Positions 23,801-34,012 of a stretch of DNA of 64,000 nt are shown here, in pieces. Below the pieces are notes generated by a model that saw only the letters and a list, made by a program, of their open reading frames with translations, did no database searches and had not been told where the DNA came from. Origin of the DNA: Chondrosia reniformis (Eukaryota; Porifera; Demospongiae; Chondrillida; Chondrillidae); the NCBI GenBank assembly GCA_947172415.1, contig OX359196.1, positions 5,211,901 to 5,275,900 on the forward strand, given 5' to 3'. The position numbers and the translations under genes were made by a program. Numbering within the stretch: the first letter of the stretch is position 1; each line of letters opens with the position of its first letter.

Positions 23801-26543
23801 GGCGAGGGAAAGCAAAAGACCCATGAAGCTGGTTCTTGAAAGAGTAGAAGATGGGGACCTTGTCAAGTGTCAGTTTACCAATTCGGGTGAACAAATCAAC
23901 TTCAATTTTAGTTTGAGAGTAGACAAGCCAGAAGCCCTGGCTAGTAATTTGGTAAGTTTATCTAAAGATGGAAACTTGCAGTTAATACTACGTACATTGT
24001 GTTTTAATATTGTTGTCATGGTGTAAGTATATAAATGTATTAGACCTAAAACTTTACATTACTTGCCAATGGTGAACTGGGATGGTTTTCTATGTCATTA
24101 GTCTCGGGCCCATCACCTCCAACCTGATCAAGTGGAAGAATTTCTAGAGATGGCAAACGGTGTAATACAAGAAGCAAAGATGGAGGCCAAAAAATATGAA
24201 AAAACAGAACCAAAGAAAGCTCAACCAACAGATGAGGAAGACACTCAGAAGATAGTAATAGAGGAAGGTGTCCAGAGGATGCCTATAATAGAGGAAGAAG
24301 CTCAGAGGATACATGTAATAGAGGAAGAAGTTCAGAAGATGTCTGTAATAGAGGAAGAAGCACCTAATACAGACTCCTCTGGATCTAGTAATGTGTCAAC
24401 TCCCAACAATGAGCTGCCAAGGACACTGGCTGAGCCTACAACACAGGTAACCCTCAATGAGGAGCGGTTGCCATCAGTGGAGCCAAATGTTACTAACCTC
24501 ACTGCACCTTACGTACCTCCGCAACAAGAGCTGTCAATGGCAGATTCTTGCAATTCCAATTCTGAGGTAAGTACACATACGTACTATTGCATACACAGTA
24601 TGCATTGGATTTAATTTCCTATGAATGTCATTATAATATATGAATATGATTATGTAGTGAGCAAGGTATGTAAAAACTATTCCATGAATTTGAGTGGCTC
24701 TGATGTGTAACTGATAATGCTTACATCTTTCAATGTATAAGTGACAAAGTCTTTCGAGCTTAACCACTTTAATGTCAGTGATAATTTTTTTAATTTAGTG
24801 TGGTGATACATTTACTACTCCACTCATCAGCCAGCCAAACTCAGTAACAAGTTTGAACAGTCTTGGCACATCATTCGCACATCCCCACTACACAATGCCT
24901 CCTGCGGTTGATCCATCAAGTGTGGTTCTCAAGGCCTCCTCCCAGCCTAGAGGTCACTCTAGACTGGGATCTGATCTTGGAGGTCAGATTTCCCACCACA
25001 TCAGTAATTCTCCTTTTGGATGTCCGTGGCCCTACTTGCCCACATATCCAGCACCACAATGGAACCAGTATGACCTTGATCCTAGTACCTTATCCTACCA
25101 CCAACCCCTTCAGTCCAGCACCAAACCCACCCTTCAGCAAGCCTTCCCCAATGCTCTGCTGCATGTGCCAACTCTACCTCCTCCTCCTCAACCAACCTAC
25201 GACAACAGTAGGTTTACTGTTGAGAGTGTACCAGAAGAGCCCTCCTCTGAAGATGTAGTGGTCCGCACAGCTTTCACAGTTGACTCGGTGTCTGATAATG
25301 CCTCTGATAGTGAGTTGGAGGAAAGAACAGCAAAGCCTTCGGACATTTCTCAACAGCAAGATTCGGAACTTGTATCACCAGTACAGTCTCTTTCTGTTAG
25401 ACCATCTAGCTGTGATGACACCATTGCTAAACTGGAACAGGTCGACAATGACAATAAAGATGGGTCACTATTTTCAGCAAAGGACCTTAAGGTAGTGGAT
25501 GGTGCTTTTGGCATAATGCTGTACTCAATGATTCAAATGTTGAAGAACCCTAAAGTGGAAGGTTTAGTAGAACAGCTTGAGAAGAAATATGGACGGTCAT
25601 CTCCCCCAAAATCTACAACTTCTGATCAAACAAGGTCTTCTTTCTCTTCTGATGTAAGTAAAGAAGAATTATAGTTTTTGTTAGGTAGTCACAAGGTACA
25701 TGCACACAGAACAGAGGTTGGAAACCATATTCAGTCCAACAGCCTGGATATTGCATTATAATGCAAACCTGGTATCTGTCACAAGTCTTTAATCTCATTC
25801 CACTTCATTTATTATTTATAACATTTGTATATCATAACACAGTACCTCATTTCCCTGTTGTTTTCACAGATAACCCAATATGAGGATGACAGTGAAGAAT
25901 TGAAGAAATTGAAGAAAGAGTAAGTCTACATAAAATATTGGAATCTAGATTAAATGAGTCTTCAAAGTAGTTGACCCAATATTACTGCACTTCATTTCAT
26001 TTTTGCAGGATGGAATTAGAGCGTCGTAAATTGGAAAAGAAACAAAGACAAAAACTTATGGAATATCAAGAAAAGGGTCAAGTAGTTAAGAGAAGGAGCA
26101 GTGCAATGCCAGCCGTAAATTTAGATCCTAGGAGTGCAATGACTTCACCAGGTAGTTCAACAAGGTTGATTTCATCAGCTGGATCAGGTATACTGAAGGA
26201 AGAAATGGAAGAAGTTAAACAACAGAACAAATTGCCAATGGCATCTATCAATCCCCACATTATTCCTGGTCAGCAGATTCCGGGAGCCCCTCTCCTGTAC
26301 CATCAATACCCTCCTCCAAGCTTTCCTATGCCAAGAGGAACTGGTTATTCAGGTCACTCTTTAGCAAGATCACAAGATATGTATCCAGGATACCAAATTT
26401 TGCCCCCTAATCTGATTGGACCTCAATCACACCTTCCCCCTCCTTCGGTGTTGTTAGCACACACAGGACAGCAGATGCCTCCTGTCACTTACCAATCAAC
26501 TGACTCTGTACAAACAGACGGAACACACTCTTCAATGCAATAG
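17829..26543 (+). CDS. WNK: WNK-family Ser/Thr kinase, 9 exons, 1523 aa
   Basis: Exons: 17829-18890, 20979-21145, 22058-22275, 22629-22875, 22979-23951, 24102-24566, 24799-25653, 25870-25919, 26009-26543. WNK kinases sense chloride and cell volume and phosphorylate SPAK/OSR1, which control cation-chloride cotransporters. The kinase domain spans about residues 322-575. The ATP lysine is in the Gly loop ([12 protein letters not shown]334) and the usual beta-3 position is Cys351 (AVAWCEL); this swap defines WNKs. HRDLKCDN has D448, the chloride-site motif is DLGLATL (D467), then [10 protein letters not shown]. The activation-loop residue matching WNK1 Ser382 is Thr480. A PF2/OSR1-C-like domain follows (about 590-680) and a second one near 848-910 ([17 protein letters not shown]). 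The RFXV docking motif that binds SPAK/OSR1 CCT domains is RFTV at about 1182. The N- and C-terminal regions are low-complexity. Intron 1 is long (2.1 kb). The last exon was copied to 33499-33882. Confidence 0.96.
18891..20978 (+). other. Long first intron of the WNK gene
   Basis: A 2.1-kb intron splits the kinase domain between CELS and TSKMSK. It holds a 25-bp direct duplication around 18962-19014, a SINE tail fragment (TTGTGGTTTGGTTATCACT, about 19653-19675) and a degenerate SINE head near 20764-20890 (TTAGCTCAGAGGTAAAG). No exon with conserved coding was found in it; CELS joins TSKMSK in phase without missing kinase residues. Confidence 0.6.
21808..22000 (+). repeat. Dispersed repeat ending in AAGTAATTTGAG foldback
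   Basis: About 190 bp similar to 45484-45700: both carry CAATTATTATAACACTT, a TTTTG.AAATGG block, a TAATTTTGAGGA block and then the foldback GGCCAAGTAATTTGA...ATTACTTG. It lies in WNK intron 2. Confidence 0.65.
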
Positions 26544-26818
26544 AATTGTGTCAACAATTGAGCGAGCTTCACTTTACATGTGTGTTGAATTAACTATATG
26601 ACTTGTACTATAACTACGTACTTACGTACATATATTATTTTATGTGTCGATCATTGTTGTAAATACATATGTAATATATTACAGCCAAACACAACATATT
26701 ACATTCTCGAGATGAAGCCATTTGCATGGGACCTTAACTGCAACCTGACTGCCAGTATACACTTACATATTGCAAACAGATTACTATGAATGTACGAAAA
26801 ACCAAATGTCAAAGAATG

Positions 26819-26824
26819 AATAAA
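26819..26824 (+). promoter_or_regulatory. Likely poly(A) signal of the WNK gene
   Basis: AATAAA 275 bp after the WNK stop. Two more AATAAA hexamers follow within 130 bp (in CCCAAATAAATATCC and GTGAAATAAAAGATC) inside the direct repeat that starts at 26838, so the cleavage site may vary. Confidence 0.5.
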
Positions 26825-26837
26825 AACATTTCAAAAA

Positions 26838-27333
26838 TGCTCACTGAAGAACCCAAATAAATATCCTTATGACGTTGTCCTGTATTGTGCATGAAACATG
26901 CCGATTGATATGTCGATTCATGCGTTTGTAAGAGCTTGTGAAATAAAAGATCACTACTGTAATAATCAGAGGTTCATTAAGATTATAAAAATATAGGGAT
27001 GGTATATAGGTAAGGAATTAATGATGTATCTGTATATAAATGTACAGAAGTAGATTCTCTAAACAAAATGACCTACCAATGAGTGTAGTTTAGGCATGGA
27101 CATTGTCACAACGCCAAAGTTCCTCAAACTAGGCAATTGCAATTTGAGCAACGGCCATTTTGGATTTATAATTGATTGAGCAATGGAGATTTACGTATGC
27201 TCACTGAAGAACCCAAATAAATATCCTTATGACGTTGTCCTGTATTGTGCATGAAACATGCCGATTGATATGTCGATTCATGCGTTTGTAAGAGCTTGTG
27301 AAATAAAAGATCACTACTGTGGTTCATTAAGAT
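26838..27333 (+). repeat. Direct repeat pair, 123 bp each, 360 bp apart
   Basis: 26838-26960 and 27198-27320 appear identical. Both start TGCTCACTGAAGAACCC and end AAAAGATCACTACTGT. The match continues with GGTTCATTAAGAT (26971-26983 and 27321-27333) except that the first copy has 10 extra bases (AATAATCAGA). The copies carry AATAAA hexamers, so this looks like a duplicated WNK 3' end. Confidence 0.9.
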
Positions 27334-29057
27334 GCTGATAGCTTGTTTATTAATTAAGCACTTCAATTAACTAATGGGGTCACTGTACATTTTGCTTTGA
27401 TTTGCTTCGCTGAATAGCCATGATTGATTTCTAGTCAAAACTCAATAACAATAACAACTTGCTGAATAGGCCGGGTTATGTTCTACATGTTGTCTATTGT
27501 TCTTGAACAGGACCTCGAAAACAATAAGCAAAATCTTGGTTTCCGCCAAGTTCGCGATGTTTCCCGCCGACAATTTCTTATAAATAGGCAAGGAAATTTT
27601 CAGTCTTTGGCCTCCGGGCTATCAACTCTGGAGGTCTACTTTGGTGTGGATCGATGCGCCAACCGTGGTAGGAGCACGACCATGGTACCATGCGACAAAG
27701 GGTCATCGGTGTTCGTATAGTGGGGTGGTCTCTCTATCATGGGTTAGTGCCTGGAGATGTATCTCACTATTAATCAACTTATTGGTTCTCACTATACGAC
27801 CCGTACCTGGAGGAGCGTGGGTCCAGTGCCACTACGTAGTCGGTCAGGAACCCCTGTTGTAGGCTGCAGCTTCAGGTTGGTTTGGAAGCATATGCATTTG
27901 AATTTGCATGTATTCAGTTTTCGTATCCATGCATCAATACAATATTTCATGTATTTTTAATTCTTTTCTTATAGTTCATTGAACTGATGGGTCCCTACTC
28001 TAAAGCGCCTGGCCGATCCCAATGAGCTAAAGTCTGTGTGCAGTGTTCCCAAGCTACGTTGTGTGCACATGATGATTCTCATTGGTGGGAGTTTGTGGTC
28101 CGCCAGGGTCGGGCTTGTTCTGTTCGTAGCGTGGCAGAGCAAGACTAGTAACTGGTCATAGGTCGGTCAGGTACGCCGGATCGCTCCCGTGCAACTTCTC
28201 TTACGACGCAAGTAGTGGAAGTGTCAAACAGAGTTGAGAAACCGGAGCCCTTTTGGGGCACGAAGTACTTCTACCTCCTCGTGGTGTGCCCTGGGTTCAT
28301 CTGTCAGTGTAACAGATGATGCGAAAAGAAGTACAGTTATACGATTGAAATGGACCATCAATGCAAAAGAACATGTTGCTGTTAATACTGGACTAGTAAA
28401 CTCTTGGTTATTTTTGGTTATTGTACTACAGAACTTGTATATTTTACCATTATTAATGTTTCAATTATATTGAGTAAGAATGATAATGCTACCTAATAAT
28501 GATGGTTTTCAATTGTATTAAGTAAGAATGATATATATACCTATAAAAAAAGAATAATTAATTGTGCTGTAAATCAAGCAAAGCTTAAGGGAAAGTCCCT
28601 CCAAGTGACCATGCATACAGCAAATAGGCGCATCGGACGTTCGAAGGCTTTGGGATGTTTTGCCACTAAAAGATGCTCCTGCAAGCTTTCAACCACACTC
28701 TAGATTTGGGAAGGTTATTCTACTTCTTGTTTGAAGGTTATTCGAGCCTGTTTAGACGGTCCACAGAAGGAACGTTAAATTTTCGTCCATCTAGGACATG
28801 TATGTTAAACCTACCAATTTCCAACATGCAAGTGCATATTTGAAATTTACTATTCTATAGGTTGAGTGTATATTTACTGCCCAAACGACTAACTAAAATT
28901 AACTATATATAGTTATTGTTCTGCACTTTGTACACCAAGCTACTGAATTGAAACACAGCTGGGTAGCTCCGGGTGGATAGAAATCTTGTAATTTTATCTA
29001 ACAGAATTGAAAGAGAATAATAAGATAACAAAGGAAAGTATCAATTAGCCTATGATA

Positions 29058-32000
29058 CTATGTATGTATATACTTACATGTCACATTTGTGACAAAGTGT
29101 ACAACACAGTGTCCACTAGGTAGACTTGGCAGTACATGTTCATAGAACACACCTGGAGATACCACCTTCATGGACTGTACATGTACGTACATACAAAGGT
29201 TAAAACATCCATTTATGCACACATTTTACAGTTTAACTCACCACTACAGGTTCTCCGCTACAATTGACGGTCACCTCCCAGGTACCATTGCCAGGAGGGC
29301 CAAGAATACCAAATCTAAGAGAAGCACTTAATGCAGACTTGACTGTCTCCTCTGATATGATAAAGGGGACACTTGTATTAAATACTGAATCACCCTCAAA
29401 TCCATTCAATGGAATAGGTTGCATTACGGTATTGGGATCTGTAGTATACACTGTTATATACTCTATGGAGGATTTTAGATTAGTTTGTGCCATCTTGTAG
29501 CTCTTGAGGGAGTATGACAGCATTGTTAGGCTCTTTGCAGACACCTCAATTGTACCCATAGGCCACGGTACAGGAGAAATATCTCTCATTGAGACAGCAT
29601 CAATGACACCTCCCCAGGATGACTCAATGGGGAGGTCTTGATTGATGAAACTGGTGGAACAATAGTAATATCCAATATATATAGTGCATTTCCAATCAAC
29701 TAATTATATGAGACATGCAGACATGGTCCATTGAGTCTCACCTTATCTCAATCTTCTGAGACTGGTCACACTCATTCACAAGTGCCAATGTGATGTTACT
29801 GCCTATAACAGCTTCAGCTAAGACTGTACATCCACTGTCCTCCTGTTGTATCTCCACATTGAGTCTCTGTCCATCCCTCAGTCTACCAAGCAGGTAGTAC
29901 ATCTCCATTTCAAGGCTGTCAGTCAGATTATACAGTCTACAGTGACAAACTTTTCCAGGTGACTATAGGAGTATAGCAAAAAAGATGAAATGATTGCAAT
30001 GTACAATTTTATAAAGTGAGTAATGCTACAATAGCAATGGACTTAAAAGATCAAGGATCTCAAAATAAATAATGAAGAATAGAGTTCCCAATGGCAGCTC
30101 TCTGACTCAGTGGAGATGGAGGAAAAGAAGAAAACTAAGCGTAATTCATCAGTCAATTGCTATATATACCCACAGAGAAAATATTAGAATTAATACATAT
30201 ACGTGTATCGAGAATAAAAGCATATATGTACATACAGCATTTTTAAAATACTATACATATAACCAACATACACTTACATCAAAGTCAAACAGAAGCCTTT
30301 CTAAGAACATATCAGGGTTCTTCAGCATAGCAAAAGTTGCTTGAATCAGAGTAAATGTACGAAATATGTAATGAAAGGTTCTGTTATTTTCAAGGGTGTC
30401 ATTAAATATTTGGATATTTGATTCTGAAATTGCTGATTGGATGGTTTTATTATATTTAGCTGATACAAATGAATTCAGAGTATTGATAGCTGCCAAAATA
30501 GCCTAAAGAAGGATTTGAAGGTGTAACACAGAGTACATCAACACTGCATTATGTAAGATAAATTTGAAATAGCATATATGAAATAGCATTTAATGTAGAT
30601 ATAAGTATATACGTAGAAAAGTGAATAATCACTGAAATGTATTACGTCAAACCAGCCAAGTGACCCCAAAGTCTATCTTGGCTGGGAGACTACATGAAGC
30701 ACAATAAACTCCCTTTATTAAAAGTGATTAAAGTTTAACAACAAAACTGCATCTCTAGATGCTCAAAAGATCGAAGGTTGAACCATCCAAAAGATAAACT
30801 CCCTTTAGTTCATTAAGGATAGAAGAACATTCACATTATTGAGATGTCTTGTCTTTGGTATCTCAGTGTTTTTTAGAGATATTGTTTGTTTTATTTTATA
30901 TATGTTGAAAGATTATCCATCTCCATGGTATTTGTAGTTAAAAGAGCTCCTTATTCTATAATAAAACTAACACACGTATGCCACAAACTAAAAGATATGT
31001 TACAATCTTTACATTAGGAAACGTATCTTCACTGTAGGCGTGATAAGATAAGAAGTCCAAAATACCCTGCGAGTATGCACCATCCAAGAGGGGCAACATG
31101 TAATTATACCAGGTCTTGTAATTACCATCAGACCTGTATGGGAGGGGAGAATAAGAACCAGTTTAAGGGGCCACTGACATGCTCAAAAGCAGTTGAGTTT
31201 CGTCCACACAAACATGGCAAGTAGTTTATCTCTTATTAGGTAAAAAAACTAAACAATCTGCAAAACCAACCACGGGGCAAGTTCCATTTGCACTGTTAGA
31301 GTATATTACACCATAAAATAGCATGTCAGTGTGGCCCAGTGCAAGGAAGCAGAGATACATTCTCAATTAATAAGTGCTTACAAAGTTGGAGAGTGAGGGA
31401 TAGCAAAGGGACCGTTGGGAGGACACCAGGTCACCTATAAGTAGAAATCATTTCAACCATATTCAGTCTCAAAGGTTTACTAATTACTTGAATCACTCAC
31501 AGGTCCTCCAATTTGTATTTCACTTCCCCAAGTTGCCTTCAGTCTTTGAGCAATTGCTGTGTAGAACTCAGCATAATAGGAACCATTGTATCCATCATGA
31601 TAAAAATGCTACAAAACGTTGAGTTATCATCAGGATGTATTTCTGCGTCTATTATATGAGAACTTACAGCATTAGGCTCATTCCATATGTGCACATATTT
31701 AATATTATTGTCAGCCATTTTGATGAGTTTCACGGCACCATGATAGAGAGTGGACCACCAGAGGAATTTCTCAGCTAGAGTGGACCCATTCTGTCCCAAT
31801 GGAGTTCCGTTTGGTGCACACTCATAGCTTATGGGACCTTCACAGTGACTCACTAGAAAGAGGTATGGAAGTACATTTGCCTTCTCAAGGCATTTAGAAG
31901 AGAGAACTTTATAAATATCCAATCCTTTAAATAGGTCCACTGATTTGGAACTATTGAACCAATCCTCAAGATCATTCACAGACCACTTCACTTTTTCATC

Positions 32001-32342
32001 TGGCAACAGCCGGTCCATTGAAACTGCTGCTCCAATTCGGTCTATGCTGTGTGTAGCGATATATTGCTGTCCTTTGTCTCCAATAAATTGCAGCAAATAA
32101 GGTGAATCGTATACTCTAGAAAATAAGAAAAAATACATACACATCATCGAATAATAAGGCAAGCTATATTTGCGGAACCTAAACAGCTATACTTAATCTT
32201 ACGTCACTCCAAATACGGTAGCTGGACGTGCCACTCCGTTCACAATCAGCCCAGTACTCAGGTCAACAGTGACTTGAGGAGTTAAGGATGAGGAGCAGGC
32301 TGAACTTAAGATAAGTAAAAACAATGAATAAAAGCCTCTCAT
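29058..32342 (-). CDS. Secreted clan GH-A glycoside hydrolase (GH39-like), 9 exons, 613 aa
   Basis: Exons in coding order: 32342-32203, 32115-31668, 31608-31501, 31434-31382, 31133-31013, 30502-30278, 29962-29742, 29650-29242, 29174-29058. All junctions are GT-AG and in phase. The N-terminus MRGFYSLFLLILSSACSS is a signal peptide, so the protein is secreted or lysosomal; several N-X-S/T sites are visible (NGT, NGS, NNT). A TIM-barrel catalytic domain is indicated by KYVHIWNEPN, where Glu193 matches the acid/base of clan GH-A enzymes such as GH39 xylosidases and alpha-iduronidase, and by LDFLSYHAYSED. Beta-rich C-terminal domains follow. At the position where GH39 enzymes have ITEFN (nucleophile Glu), the sequence reads IQIFNDT, with Ile322 in place of Glu. 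Substrate is unknown; the family is an inference from motifs only. It is divergent from the muskelin fragment, 124 bp away. Confidence 0.8.
30069..30143 (+). repeat. GA-rich dispersed repeat, short fragment
   Basis: AGAGTTCCCA, GCTCTCTGACTCAGTGGAGA and GGAAAAGAAGAAAAC match the left half of the family described at 2268-2515. It lies in an intron of the minus-strand glycoside hydrolase gene. Confidence 0.6.
30745..30812. repeat. Fragment related to the 37554-37896 palindromic element
   Basis: ACTGCATCTCTAGATGCTCA, then AAGATCGAAGGTTGAACCATCC and AAGATAAA, resemble one end of the palindrome at 37554-37896 and of the copy at 41001-41150. It lies in an intron of the glycoside hydrolase. Confidence 0.5.
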
Positions 32343-32466
32343 TTCCCTTTACAGACTTTGAATGTTCAACCAACAAGCGATATATCAACGGAGCTTAAAC
32401 AGGGGGGAGGGGTGCGGGGCTGTCTAGAGGTTTTTATCCGATCACCCGACAGAAATTATTATTAAA
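32343..32466. promoter_or_regulatory. Divergent promoter region shared by two genes
   Basis: Only 124 bp separate the ATG of the minus-strand glycoside hydrolase (32342) from the ATG of the plus-strand muskelin fragment (32467). It contains a G-rich tract (32401-32420). Both 5' UTRs and the promoter(s) must fit here or in unseen upstream exons, so a bidirectional promoter is inferred. Confidence 0.5.
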
Positions 32467-33895
32467 ATGGCTACCGTTGAAGGCTCGGATGATATTCCAG
32501 CAATTGATTATTCAATACACCAGTTCTCCAGCTACACTGGAGACCACAAACCAAGGTGTGCCGCGAGTTAATGATACCTATAACTGTATATAGTACATTG
32601 CATGCTTATTAGCGGTTGGTTTATTTCTTCCTAGTAACATTTTGCACAATTCGCCGGGAGATCCAAAGTCCAGGTGGTCCTCTAGTTCGAATCAGCCCCC
32701 GCAGGTATCACTCTATCATCTCTTATGTGGTGTACTTTACAGGTCCCGCAACAGTACATATTGTGTTGGTTGGCCCTCGACTGTCAATTTACATTTAATA
32801 GGAAGTGTAGCTATTCAATCTAGATATGTTACTGACCTTTACCTCTCCCCATTTGTAGTACATTGTTCTGAAACTGGATAAAATGGCCATTTTGAAGTCA
32901 ATTACTTTTGGAAAGTTTGAACAATCTCATGTTTGTAATTTAAAGAAGTTTCAGATTTTTACAGGTTTGGATGGGGAGCATTGGAGCATGATATTAGAGG
33001 AGTGAGTTTCTAGCAAACTTGTGATGCTGTAGAATATTAAAAGCCATTCTACTTGCAGTGGACTCTCAAACAATTCAACTGCAGAAACGTTTGAATTGAG
33101 GCATGTTATAACTGGCCATCAAGTTCCATCACTCTTCCTCAAAATAGGTTAGAGAAAGCTGAATAGGTCTTTGTCTACACTAACATTTAAGCATTATTTG
33201 TAGTTCCTCTTCAGGCTTTTGGAAGTAGTTACAACTTTAGTATCTGGTATGTACAACTAAGAGGCCATGTTGGTCCTGACATTGTTGAATCTGCCTACAA
33301 GTGGTTCCTGGAGGTATGTATCGGCTATTGTAGTAATCTGTTTCTATATTCCTCCATCACATCCATCCATCCATCCATCCCTCCATCCATCCACCCATCC
33401 ATCCATCCACCCACCCACCCATCCACCCATCCATCCATCCACCCACCCACCCATCCATCCATCCATCCATCCACCCACCCATTGTGTGTTTGCTAGCCAG
33501 ATCCTAGGAGTGCAATGACTTCACCAGGTAGTTCAACAAGGTTGATTTCATCAGCTGGATCAGGTATACTGAAGGAAGAGTTGGAAGAAGTTAAACAACA
33601 GAACAAATTGCCAATGGCATCTATCAATCCCCACATTATTCCTGGTCAGCAGATTCCAGGAGCCCCTCTCCTGTACCATCAATACCCTCCTCCAAGCTTT
33701 CCTATGCCAAGAGGAACTGGTTATTCAGGTCACTCTTTAGCAAGATCACAAGATATGTATCCAGGATACCAAATTTTGCCCCCTAATCTGATTGGACCTC
33801 AATCACACCTTCCCCCTCCTTCGGTGTTGTTAGCACACACAGGACAGCAGATGCCTCCTGTCACTTACCAATCAACTGACTCAACTGTTCATTAA
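32467..33895 (+). CDS. MKLN1: Muskelin N-terminal (discoidin) fragment, possibly fused to WNK tail
   Basis: Exons: 32467-32555, 32635-32704, 32859-33001, 33059-33147, 33204-33313 give 167 aa in perfect phase. They match the muskelin N-terminal discoidin-like domain: [39 protein letters not shown], then [12 protein letters not shown] in exon 5. Muskelin is the substrate-binding-side scaffold of the CTLH/GID E3 ligase and normally continues with LisH, CTLH and six Kelch repeats (about 735 aa). None of these follows on this strand before the KDM5 gene. After exon 5 (phase 0) comes a CATC-rich tract and then an acceptor (TGTTTGCTAG at 33487-33496). The acceptor would join in frame to 33497-33895, a copy of the WNK C-terminus ending at its own TAA. 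The chimera would be 299 aa. Whether it is transcribed, a pseudogene, or an assembly join cannot be told from sequence. Confidence 0.8.
33358..33483 (+). repeat. CATC/CACC microsatellite
   Basis: CATC units with CACCCACC variants between muskelin exon 5 and the copied WNK segment. It ends 13 bp before the potential acceptor at 33496. It marks the junction of the two unrelated sequences. Confidence 0.95.
33499..33882 (+). repeat. Recent duplicate of the WNK last exon (384 bp)
   Basis: 33499-33882 aligns without gaps to 26123-26506 in the WNK terminal exon. I counted three differences: two silent and one Met-to-Leu change (KEEMEE to KEELEE). The reading frame is intact. After 33882 the copy switches to ACTGTTCATTAA and stops, losing the last residues of WNK. 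The breakpoints are sharp on both sides. Confidence 0.95.
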
Positions 33896-34012
33896 CTAAT
33901 TATACGTTTTGATGACTCATCACAATTACTATTCATTCAGATTACTCAAGCATGCAGTTTCAGTGTCATTTCTCACTTCCATTCAGCCTTCCACTTTGAA
34001 TTCATGAAATTA

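Larger units (their letters stand above)
26544..29057. other. Intergenic 2.5 kb between WNK and the glycoside hydrolase
   Basis: Contains the WNK 3' UTR and poly(A) signals, a 123-bp direct repeat (26838 and 27198) and a CpG-richer stretch at about 27450-28350 with short, unconserved open frames. From 28480 to 29057 the DNA is AT-rich and I see nothing in it. No protein family was recognised on either strand. Confidence 0.5.

Noticed and set aside
29264..29500. Plus-strand 78-codon frame
   Set aside because: It lies opposite a well-supported coding exon of the minus-strand glycoside hydrolase.
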